A DNA stretch of 64,000 nt. Source: Cyclobacteriaceae bacterium (GTDB lineage Bacteria > Bacteroidota > Bacteroidia > Cytophagales > Cyclobacteriaceae). Position 1 is the stretch's first letter. Every line of letters starts with the position of its first letter. Made by a program: the position numbers and the translations under genes. Positions 30,121 through 38,194 of this stretch are shown piece after piece. The stretch spans positions 434,001 to 498,000 of the forward strand of contig JAHBUE010000001.1 in assembly GCA_019638235.1 (NCBI GenBank). The letters run 5' to 3'. A model generated the notes under the pieces. It had not been told where the DNA came from, did not search any database, and saw only the letters and a program-made list of their open reading frames with translations.

Positions 30121-32811
30121 TTGAAACTGACAGAAGAACATATTGCCTACATCATTAAAGACATCCAATACCGGGGTGTCGTGACTGATGGTATTCAGGA
30201 AGAATTGATTGACCACATCTGCACGGCAACAGAAAATGAAATGTTGCAGGGTGCGCGGTTTATAGATGCCTATCACTACGTGCTAAAATCTTTCGGGAAT
30301 ACTTCGGGGCTTAGGGCAACACAACATCAAACATTACAATCAGAAAATAAAACGGCTAAGATTATGCTAAAAAATTATCTCACCATTGCGCTGCGCAACT
30401 TGCGCAAGTACAAGTTTTATTCGTTCATCAACATTCTTGGCCTTTCGGTTGGCGTAGCGTTGTGTTTAATCATCGCGCTTTTTGTGGTGAATGAGTTGCG
30501 TTACGACCGTCATCACGAAAAAGCCGACCGCATATATCGCGTAAAGTCCGAGATAATATTTGGTGGCAACCACTTCAACATGATATTTACCCCTGCGCCT
30601 CTCGCTGCCGCACTTACAGAAGAAATTCCTGAAGTAGAGGCGGCTGTGCATTTCCGTCAGCGAGGGTCGTACTTGGTAAAGCGCGAAACGGAAAACATTA
30701 AAGAGTCGAATGTTGTCTGGGCAGGAAAAGACTTTTTCAAAATATTTACCGTGCCTATTCTGGAAGGTAACGTTGATGAAATTTTAAATGAACCCAACAC
30801 CATGGCAATCAGCCAACGTGCGGCCAAAAAGTTTTTCCCTGACGAAAGCGCGCTGGGTCAAACGCTGATTCTTGATAACACGTGGAATTTCAAAATCACC
30901 GGTGTGTATGACGATATGCCTGCCAACAGTCACTTCCATTTCGATTTTATTCTTGCTATGGAAGGGTTGGATGAGGCAAAACAAAGTTTCTGGTTAAGCA
31001 ATAATTTCCAGACATATATGCTGCTGCACGAAGGCGCTGACGCCAACGTTGTGGAAACAAAACTCATCCAACTATTTGCCCGACACGCGGAGTCGGATTT
31101 TGCACAAATATTTGGTGAAGACATGACCCTGGAGAAATTTAAGGAAACCGGCAACAAAGTGGAATATGCGCTCCAGCCCTTGCTGGATATTCATTTAAAA
31201 AGCGATTTGTATGGCGAGTTTGAGCCAGGATTCAGCATCGCATACGTGTATATGTTTGTTGCCATTGCACTTTTTATTCTCGTCATCGCGTGCATTAATT
31301 TTATGAACCTGTCAACTGCGCGTTCTGCTAACCGTGCAAAAGAAGTAGGTATACGAAAAGTAATGGGTTCGTACCGTTCGCATCTGGTTCGCCAGTTTCT
31401 TTCCGAGTCTGTTTTGCTGAGTTTCTTTTCGTTTATGTTGGCTGTTGGTTTAGCATATATGTTGCTGCCATTATTCAATAACCTTTCAGGACGGAGTCTT
31501 TTCATTCCGTTTAACAATCTTTCTTTCTATGCAATATTATTCGCGGGCGCTGTTATTACGGGGTTGTTGGCCGGAACCTATCCTTCGTTTTTCCTTTCGG
31601 CCTTTAAGCCTGTAAACGTACTTAAAGGGCAGGTGTCGTTGGGTATGAAAAGCGGTTTCATCCGCAGCTCGTTAGTGGTGTTTCAGTTTGCCATTTCCAT
31701 TGTGCTTATCATCGGCACCATTGCTGTTATCAGCCAATTGAATTATATCCAGAACAAAAAAATCGGGTTTAATAAAGACCAGGTAATTATGGTGGAAGAC
31801 ACGTACGCATTGGGCGACCAACGCCTTGCTTACAAAAACGAAATCCTCAGCAATAGTATAATCGTAAACGGAACATTCAGTGGGTATTTGCCGGTTTCCG
31901 GTACATGGCGTGGCGATAACCCCTGGTGGGCCGATGGCAAAGACTACCGGCAACAGGAAAATTTGGTAAGCCTGCAAAACTGGACAGTTGACCACGACTA
32001 TATCAAAACATTAGACATGAAAATTATTGAAGGCCGTGATTTTTCGCATGAGTTTCCTTCCGATTCTACGGCCGTTATCCTGAACGAAACAGCCGTAAAG
32101 AATTTTAATTTTGAGGGCGACCCTATCGGCAAAAAAATAGCCACGTTTACCGACAGGGACTTTAGTCCTGATAAACTTGAAACGCTCACGGTAATAGGCG
32201 TTGTGGAAAACTTTCATTTCGAGTCGCTGAAAGAAAATATTGGCTCGGTAATGCTTTTTCTCAGTCATCGTCCGCAAGGAAATCTTTCGATCCGCTTTCA
32301 GTCGCAAGACACCAAAGCCGTAATTGATTTACTTGAAACGAAATGGAAAGAGATGGCGCCCGGCCAACCGTTTACTTATTCATTTTTAGATGACCGTTTC
32401 GGCAACATGTACGCAGCCGAAACACGATTGGGTAAAGTGTTCGCTATTTTCGCGGGCTTTGCTATTATCATTGCGTGCCTGGGATTATTCGCGCTCACGG
32501 CTTTTACAGCCGAACAGCGGACAAAAGAAATCGGCATACGCAAAGTATTGGGTGCGAGTGTGGGTAGCATTGTGGTGTTGTTATCGAAAGAGTTTACTAA
32601 GCTCGTGCTGATTTCTTTTGTGCTGGCCGCTCCGTTTGCGTGGTGGAGTGTAAGCAAGTGGCTGGAAGATTATCAATATAAAACCGAATTGGGTTGGACG
32701 GTATTTCTGATTGCGGGCGGCATTGCCATTTCTATCGCGTTGCTTACCATGAGCTTTCAGTCTATCAAAGCGGCTATTGAAAACCCGGTGAAGTCGTTGA
32801 GAAGCGAGTAG
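30121..32811 (+). CDS. MacB/FtsX-type ABC transporter permease with permease-prefix domain (TTG start)
   Basis: An 896-residue inner-membrane protein. The N-terminus (about residues 1-80, EEHIAYIIKDIQYRGVVTDG, IQEELIDHICTATE) is a permease-prefix domain without membrane segments. A MacB periplasmic core follows the first helix (FINILGLSVGVALCLIIALF), then FtsX helices (FVAIALFILVIACINFMNLS, with the signature RSANRAKEVGIRKVMGS), a second periplasmic core and a second FtsX set (GFAIIIACLGLFALTAFTAE, TKEIGIRKVLGASVGS). Eight membrane helices expected. No ATPase gene is adjacent, so the partner must be elsewhere. The start is TTG at 30121, the first start codon after the PadR stop and 10 bases from it; the prefix domain begins right there. 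Confidence 0.9.
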   Translation: MKLTEEHIAYIIKDIQYRGVVTDGIQEELIDHICTATENEMLQGARFIDAYHYVLKSFGNTSGLRATQHQTLQSENKTAKIMLKNYLTIALRNLRKYKFYSFINILGLSVGVALCLIIALFVVNELRYDRHHEKADRIYRVKSEIIFGGNHFNMIFTPAPLAAALTEEIPEVEAAVHFRQRGSYLVKRETENIKESNVVWAGKDFFKIFTVPILEGNVDEILNEPNTMAISQRAAKKFFPDESALGQTLILDNTWNFKITGVYDDMPANSHFHFDFILAMEGLDEAKQSFWLSNNFQTYMLLHEGADANVVETKLIQLFARHAESDFAQIFGEDMTLEKFKETGNKVEYALQPLLDIHLKSDLYGEFEPGFSIAYVYMFVAIALFILVIACINFMNLSTARSANRAKEVGIRKVMGSYRSHLVRQFLSESVLLSFFSFMLAVGLAYMLLPLFNNLSGRSLFIPFNNLSFYAILFAGAVITGLLAGTYPSFFLSAFKPVNVLKGQVSLGMKSGFIRSSLVVFQFAISIVLIIGTIAVISQLNYIQNKKIGFNKDQVIMVEDTYALGDQRLAYKNEILSNSIIVNGTFSGYLPVSGTWRGDNPWWADGKDYRQQENLVSLQNWTVDHDYIKTLDMKIIEGRDFSHEFPSDSTAVILNETAVKNFNFEGDPIGKKIATFTDRDFSPDKLETLTVIGVVENFHFESLKENIGSVMLFLSHRPQGNLSIRFQSQDTKAVIDLLETKWKEMAPGQPFTYSFLDDRFGNMYAAETRLGKVFAIFAGFAIIIACLGLFALTAFTAEQRTKEIGIRKVLGASVGSIVVLLSKEFTKLVLISFVLAAPFAWWSVSKWLEDYQYKTELGWTVFLIAGGIAISIALLTMSFQSIKAAIENPVKSLRSE

Positions 32812-32853
32812 AGCCAAACGCCATTTGATAAGTTTCCATTCCGTTTCAACTCT

Positions 32854-33340
32854 ATGAGGAAATTTATTTCAAAAGTTGGACATATCGGTGTCCCGATTGT
32901 AATTGGCTCGGGTAGTCTCCTCTCAATGTGGCTGATTGCTTATCTTTTACAAAACGGCATGCTCCCTTTATGGGTGATTTCACAGCACAGAATGGGGTGA
33001 TTAACAATTCCTTTTTTGCGATGATGCCATTAGTGCTATTCGTTTCCGCAACAAACGCCTGGTCTGAGGAAATTTTTAGCCGTTTTGTTATTGTAGCAGG
33101 ATTAGATGGAAAACTGAAGCCTGTTACTATTTGCTGGATATCCGGGGTTATATTTGGGATACCTCATTACTTTTTTGGCACACCGAGCGGCCTGTTTGGA
33201 GTAGTCGTGTCGGGTATGCCGGCTGACTCATAGCAAAATCTGTAATTGAAACAAGGGGGTTAGGATGGGCCTTATTTATACATTTTCTCCAGGATGTTGT
33301 AATATTTGGCTCCGGGGCCATGATAATTGCAGGGCATTAG
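32854..33340 (+). pseudogene. broken CPBP-family intramembrane protease gene
   Basis: Fragments of one CPBP (Abi/Rce1-type) membrane protease are spread over all three plus frames. Frame 1 from ATG 32854 encodes an N-terminal membrane segment to about 32970 (VPIVIGSGSLLSMWLIAYLL). The next frame carries the EExxxR motif NAWSEEIFSRFVIVAG and the FxxxH-type motif SGVIFGIPHYFFGTP, ending in a stop at 33231-33233. The third frame resumes with IAKSVIETRGLGWALFIHFL and the final HFLQD motif, ending at 33340, with an in-frame TGA where Trp is expected. At least two frameshifts and a stop are needed, so it is a pseudogene unless sequencing errors explain all three. Confidence 0.7.
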
Positions 33341-33380
33341 TGAAAAAATTTTTCATGTCCATCAGCGTGATGATACCAGG

Positions 33381-35357
33381 CTAAAGCTGAGGTTGTTCCG
33401 TCTGGGAAAAATCGCCACGTAATACGCGAAAGCGCTTTCGTGCCTCGGCAGCATACACACTGCCCGGAAATTTGTTAAGAAACTCGCGGTAGATTTCCAT
33501 GGCCTTATCCTTGTTGCCTAATTGGCGCTCATGAATTTCGCCCTGCAGAAAGAATGCATCATCAGCGAGAATGTCATCAGGATAATCGGTGAGTATTTTT
33601 TGAAGAAGGCCAAGGGATGTTTCAAATTCTCCTTTCTTCATCCTAATGTTTGCTTCCAACCAATAGACGTCATCGAGAATAGTGTGGTTAGATATCGGTT
33701 TCCTGATTGCCCGCCCGGCAACCTGAATGGTGTCTCCGATCTTAGCTTTGAAAAGAGTTGCTTCCCAATCATACTTGATTATGATCTCATCATCGTAAAT
33801 CGGAACTGTGACAAAACCTTCTCTCAGGCTACTCAATTCTTCCAATGCTTCATTTGTCTTATTCTGGTACAACAACAACTCAATGGCCGTATAGGCTTTC
33901 AGCGCCTCGCCTGCCGAATCAAATGCAATGTTTTCTTTAATGCGCATACTCAACTCCATAGCATCGTTGGCGATTTCGCGCGTGGTTGCTTCTTTTAAAA
34001 TATCCAAATGCTCCTGCGCCAACCTGAAATTGCCACGGTAATAAAACAGTTTCGCGTTTCTAAGTTTTGCCTCGTAACCCAACGGGCTTTCCTTTAACGC
34101 CTTCTCTACCTGCGAATAGAGCAACGATGATTCCCAGGTTTCTCCTTTCAGTAAATAAATATCACCTAAATCTAATTTTGATTTCGATTTTACCTGGAGT
34201 GACGCCCGCGGGTTTTCTACCAGGTTGTTCAGTAACTCAACAGCTTTATCCTTTTCATCTAAATAATTTGCATACAACATTGCTTCGCTTCGTTGTGCTT
34301 CGTGCGCATTGGGGTTGTCGCGATACGACTCGATAAATTCGTTATAGTCGGCTATAAGATTTCGCACCGAATCTGCATTAACCGGAAATGTATTTTTAAT
34401 GCGCGCCTCGCGGGTCTTCACCAACCCTAATCGCGCTTGGAGAAAATACGGCCCTGCCGGGTATTCTTTTACTACATAGCTGTAACTCCTGAAAGCGTTA
34501 TCGAAGTCTTCATTATCAAGAGCAACACGGGCAACTTCCATACAACGCTCGCCCAGTTTTTTATATCGCTTATCATACGCACGCGCCTGGATATACGAAG
34601 CATAAAAATTTTTCTGTTGCATCGTTACCCATATCAACAGGTCGGAATAGACATCAACATCCGGATATTTCTGAATACGTTCATATAAAACTTTTTCTAA
34701 GCTTTCCAACTCATCCGGTTTTGTGAGCAATGCCTGCATTACATTTTTCACATATTGAATGTTAGCCGAACTTTGCGTAACGTAATTCAGGTACTCCTGC
34801 ACCATTTTATCTTTTTCGCCTTTTATCCGGTACAGCATAGCCAGCTCAAGACAAAACAGGTAAGGATTATCAACGGTTTTGCGGCTTTCATTCAGTGCTA
34901 TAATGGAATACTCTGCCAATGACCTGCCCGACAAATAATCGGCAATCATTTTAATACGCGAAATGTTGCTTTTATACGTTTGAATTAAATCTTTAAAATA
35001 TTTATCCGCCCTGGCAAGCTCGCCCGTGCGGGCATAAATTATTCCAACATCCGTTTTGTATTGAATATTCTCCGGGTCTTTGCGCAACACTCGCTTCATG
35101 TAGTTATGCGCCTCTTCACTGTCGCCCGCATCGAGCAAAACGCTTAAATAATTGTTGTGAATAAAAGGAATATTAACATCTGATTTGGCCAGGTCGCGGT
35201 AAAGTTCAATGGCTTTTTGTTTATCGCCTTTTATTAAATATTCATTGGCTAATTGAATGTCCTGTTGATTTTGAGCATTCAATGAATGAGTACACAATAT
35301 CGAGGATATTACTATATATAATATATATATATATTTATTATTATAGTTATTAGCCAT
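33381..35357 (-). CDS. exported tetratricopeptide-repeat protein
   Basis: A 658-residue protein with a signal peptide (residues 1-29, ending LCTHSLNAQ) and then tandem TPR-like helical pairs through most of its length (DIQLANEYLIKGDKQKAIEL, FIHNNYLSVLLDAGDSEEAH, TDVGIIYARTGELARADKYF). The C-terminal part (LLGLLQKILTDYPDD-type repeats and KDKAMEIYREFLNKFPGS) is TPR too. Such proteins act as periplasmic scaffolds; specific partner unknown. The first 60 bases of the gene are very AT rich and form part of the AT tract of the probable origin upstream. Confidence 0.85.
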   Translation of the reverse strand: MANNYNNKYIYILYIVISSILCTHSLNAQNQQDIQLANEYLIKGDKQKAIELYRDLAKSDVNIPFIHNNYLSVLLDAGDSEEAHNYMKRVLRKDPENIQYKTDVGIIYARTGELARADKYFKDLIQTYKSNISRIKMIADYLSGRSLAEYSIIALNESRKTVDNPYLFCLELAMLYRIKGEKDKMVQEYLNYVTQSSANIQYVKNVMQALLTKPDELESLEKVLYERIQKYPDVDVYSDLLIWVTMQQKNFYASYIQARAYDKRYKKLGERCMEVARVALDNEDFDNAFRSYSYVVKEYPAGPYFLQARLGLVKTREARIKNTFPVNADSVRNLIADYNEFIESYRDNPNAHEAQRSEAMLYANYLDEKDKAVELLNNLVENPRASLQVKSKSKLDLGDIYLLKGETWESSLLYSQVEKALKESPLGYEAKLRNAKLFYYRGNFRLAQEHLDILKEATTREIANDAMELSMRIKENIAFDSAGEALKAYTAIELLLYQNKTNEALEELSSLREGFVTVPIYDDEIIIKYDWEATLFKAKIGDTIQVAGRAIRKPISNHTILDDVYWLEANIRMKKGEFETSLGLLQKILTDYPDDILADDAFFLQGEIHERQLGNKDKAMEIYREFLNKFPGSVYAAEARKRFRVLRGDFSQTEQPQL

Positions 35358-35640
35358 GTTGATTTGTGGATAAAGTTATGCCTGTTATAAGGTGTTTAAT
35401 TTACGTTAATTTTTTATGGAAAATACAAGATTAGTTATCAGAGGTTTATACGTGTTATCAACAAATTGTGGATGATATAAAGTTTCGTCATGTTGATTAA
35501 AAGGAATGTTGAAAGCCTTAGTTAAAGTGCGGTTTTTACACATTTCATACAGTGTTTTTGGGTAATGCGTGTGAATTGCTGATTGATGTGGATTAATCCG
35601 AAATTTTCCACATTGTCTTCAGGGAGTTATCAACAAGGTT
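35305..35640. other. probable chromosomal replication origin (oriC): DnaA boxes and AT tract
   Basis: Six DnaA-box-like 9-mers lie in 271 bases: TGTGGATAA (35365-35373, perfect), TTATCAACA (35455-35463), TGTGGATGA (35467-35475), TGTGGATTA (35587-35595), TTTTCCACA (35604-35612) and TTATCAACA (35627-35635), each the rest one mismatch from TTATCCACA or its complement. An alternating AT tract runs from about 35311 to 35345, suitable as an unwinding element. This is the intergenic region between the TPR gene and the Ig-like lipoprotein gene. mnmG and two parS-like sites lie 3-5 kb away. No change in gene strand preference is visible here, which is a caution. Confidence 0.65.
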
Positions 35641-37316
35641 CCCACTTCCCAGTTGGCTTTCAGGTTGGTTAACGGAGCACCTTTTTCGGATTTAAAGAAT
35701 AACACCGGCTCCGGTTCTGTTTTCTCGAAGAAGTTCCCGGGGTCCCATTTTCTGTTTTCATTTTTATCGAGTATTACACGAACATAATATTCTGCCGGGG
35801 GCAGGTTTTCGAAACGGGTATGTTTTGTATAAGATTCCTGCACTACTTTAAAACTCCTGTTCACAATTTGAACGATAACCGCTTCGGCAGTATTTACCTC
35901 TACTATCATAACACCGGAGTTTTCGGGCGTTATTGTTTTTATTGCTGATTGTATGGCTGCGGATGAATCGGACTCAATAGATATAAGTGTAAACTTTGGT
36001 AGAATCAGGGTATTGTATGGAATAGTAGCGGGCCTTTCAGATTTTTCCTGGCGTGGTTCAGTTTTTTCGCGAACAGGTCTGGCTGATGTTACAGGTTTAC
36101 TGGTAAAGTCTGTTTCCTTGGGTACTGTTTTCGCGATAATGAGTTTTCGTTTATCCTCACTTAATTGAAGTTCCTCATCTGAAAACGAAATCCTGTTCAC
36201 CGAATCAAGTTGTATATATATACTGTCAATATTAATTTTTGAAATAGGTTTTGATGCTGTTATTTCAGCTTTAAGAATGGATTTGTTTTGGATAAACTCG
36301 CAGTATTCAACTTTGGTTGTAAAGTTCTCTTTTGTTGTTGTGCGCGTATCAAACTTCACATATAAAAGCGTATCGATTGTATTGGCTGTACTGTCAACAA
36401 AATGAAAGTTAACAGGAAGACTGTCGAGTTGAGGAAATGTATTGTAAATGCGCAGGGTTGCGGCATCCTCAAGAAATGAGGATATAGAAATAGTATCAGC
36501 AGAAGTTGTGACTTTGTAATCAGCAATGCCTTTTGTTGTTCGCACATTAAAGTAACGCGCAATAGGTCGCGATGAAATCAGTTTAAAATCTCGTTGGTCG
36601 AGAACAATTGTTTTCAGGTTGATATTGGTAACAGACGAATCAAGTTCGATTGGCTGCGCCTTGAAAGCAAAGGCTTCCGAGCGACTATCAACTATAAGGT
36701 TTTTGTTTTTATCGTCAAAGGCATAGAGGAGGTAACTTCCGGCTTTCAGGTTGTCGAGTTGATACTCGCCTTTATCATTTGTAATGGTAATCCATTGTGC
36801 TTCGTGTTTGAAAATGTTGACAGTATCATGGTAAGGCACAAGCGCAACTGTATAGTTTTTGAGCAATTTGTCTTCAAGAAGATTTGAAACCGTTCCGCTT
36901 ATGGAAAGAGAATCTATCAGGTTGCCTGTACTAAAAGCAAGCTTCAGGTTTTCTGCCGGGTTGCGTTCAGTCAAATCCTGAACCGCATCACGAAACATAA
37001 TAGTGTAGGTTGTGTTTTCTTTCAGTTCGCCATTAAGTTTGAGGATTACCGTTTTCTTCCTCGCTTCAGCTTCAAATTTTTTCCCGATGGAAGGCGTAAT
37101 GATAATTTGCTCCCTCGCATTGTTAACCTGAATTAATTCATCAAACGTTAGTTCGATTTCGTTTTTATTAAAATTTGTCTGCCTGTTCGGGGGATTTGAA
37201 CGGATAAGCTTTGGCGGTATTTCGTCTTTTTCACCACCGGTTGGTGTGGTTTGTTTGGCGCAACCTGCCAGGATGAGGAGAATAAGAATCGGGATATAGT
37301 GGTGACGAACTTTCAT
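35619..37316 (-). CDS. Ig-like (Big_5) domain lipoprotein
   Basis: A 565-residue lipoprotein: signal and lipobox MKVRHHYIPILILLILAGC (Cys19). Residues about 35-130 form an SbsA/Big_5-type Ig-like domain (PPKLIRSNPPNRQTNFNKNE, IELTFDELIQVNN). The next region (SLSISGTVSNLLEDKLLKNY, then NDKGEYQLDNLKAGSYLLYA) resembles a carboxypeptidase-regulatory beta-sandwich. A second similar half with PPAEYYVRVILDKNENRKWD ends the protein. It is a surface or periplasmic structural lipoprotein of unknown role. Its start ATG overlaps the stop of the methyltransferase gene by four bases (37313-37316). Confidence 0.8.
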   Translation of the reverse strand: MKVRHHYIPILILLILAGCAKQTTPTGGEKDEIPPKLIRSNPPNRQTNFNKNEIELTFDELIQVNNAREQIIITPSIGKKFEAEARKKTVILKLNGELKENTTYTIMFRDAVQDLTERNPAENLKLAFSTGNLIDSLSISGTVSNLLEDKLLKNYTVALVPYHDTVNIFKHEAQWITITNDKGEYQLDNLKAGSYLLYAFDDKNKNLIVDSRSEAFAFKAQPIELDSSVTNINLKTIVLDQRDFKLISSRPIARYFNVRTTKGIADYKVTTSADTISISSFLEDAATLRIYNTFPQLDSLPVNFHFVDSTANTIDTLLYVKFDTRTTTKENFTTKVEYCEFIQNKSILKAEITASKPISKINIDSIYIQLDSVNRISFSDEELQLSEDKRKLIIAKTVPKETDFTSKPVTSARPVREKTEPRQEKSERPATIPYNTLILPKFTLISIESDSSAAIQSAIKTITPENSGVMIVEVNTAEAVIVQIVNRSFKVVQESYTKHTRFENLPPAEYYVRVILDKNENRKWDPGNFFEKTEPEPVLFFKSEKGAPLTNLKANWEVGTLLITP

Positions 37317-38194
37317 GTTGACCGGGCAATGTAAATCAGGCTCGAAAAGTTAGTGTTTTTTCCTGCAAGTATATTAGACCGAAGTCCGTTTATAAACCCG
37401 CCAATATATTGTTTAAATAATCCGCTGCCTTTGTATTTTTCACTAAGCAGGCTGATATAAAAAGCATCTAAAACCATGGGCTTTATTGCTTCTATTTTAA
37501 ATCCGTTTGCCTCTAAAAGTTTCCTCATGCTATCGGATGAAAAATGCCAAAGATGCCTCGGAACATCATAACCTGCCCAATGTTGTTTATAGTGTTGCGC
37601 ATCGGGCGATTTATAGTTTGGTACTGCAATAAAAACAGTGCCACTTTCTGCAAGCAACGTTTTAAATTGCTTAAGCGTTTCGTTCGGGTTGGGTATGTGC
37701 TCCAACACATGCCACAATGTGATGACATTGAATTTTTTTTGACTGAGAGAATCAACCGTTTCATAAACCTTTTTTTGAGTAATTCTTTCAGCCTTTTCTC
37801 TTGCCACTTGCGAAGGCTCAACGCCCGAAATTTCCCAACCACTTGCCTGCATGTGTTGCAGAAATTCACCGGTCCCACAACCGTAATCAAGAATGTGGCC
37901 TTTGGAAGAATACGACTCAACTAATTTCTTTTTCCAACCAAGCGTAATCTTTCTTGCCGACTTATACAGAACACCCGTTACTCCTGATGAATTTCCCGAA
38001 TGAGAAATGTATTCATCTGACAGGTAATAGCTACCAATATTTTCATCGCCAGGTCGTGGAGTTGTTACACCAAGTCCGCAACCGGCACAAACGCTTATGT
38101 TAAATGTTTCATGTGAAACCGTATGGTCTTCGCACGAATGAAAACCTGATAATTGCGTACCGGAACAAACAGGACAACAGGTAATCTCTATCAT
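37313..38194 (-). CDS. class I SAM methyltransferase with N-terminal zinc-ribbon-like motif
   Basis: A 293-residue methyltransferase. The N-terminus holds CCPVCSGTQLSGF and, about 24 residues later, CAGCGLGVTTPRPG, together a four-cysteine zinc-ribbon-like motif. The Rossmann domain shows HILDYGCGTGEFLQHMQASG (motif I), ISGVEPSQVAREKAER, and ITLWHVLEHIPNP (motif IV, methyltransferase type 23/11). The target is unknown; similar proteins modify cell-wall glycans or small molecules. Starts at the base that is the stop position of mnmG (38194) and overlaps the next gene by four bases, so mnmG, this gene and the Ig-like lipoprotein form an operon. Confidence 0.82.
   Translation of the reverse strand: MIEITCCPVCSGTQLSGFHSCEDHTVSHETFNISVCAGCGLGVTTPRPGDENIGSYYLSDEYISHSGNSSGVTGVLYKSARKITLGWKKKLVESYSSKGHILDYGCGTGEFLQHMQASGWEISGVEPSQVAREKAERITQKKVYETVDSLSQKKFNVITLWHVLEHIPNPNETLKQFKTLLAESGTVFIAVPNYKSPDAQHYKQHWAGYDVPRHLWHFSSDSMRKLLEANGFKIEAIKPMVLDAFYISLLSEKYKGSGLFKQYIGGFINGLRSNILAGKNTNFSSLIYIARST
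38106..38121. other. weak parS-like site
   Basis: TGTTTCATGTGAAACC matches the parS consensus TGTTTCACGTGAAACA at 14 of 16 positions. It is within the methyltransferase coding sequence, so the match may be chance. Confidence 0.3.
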
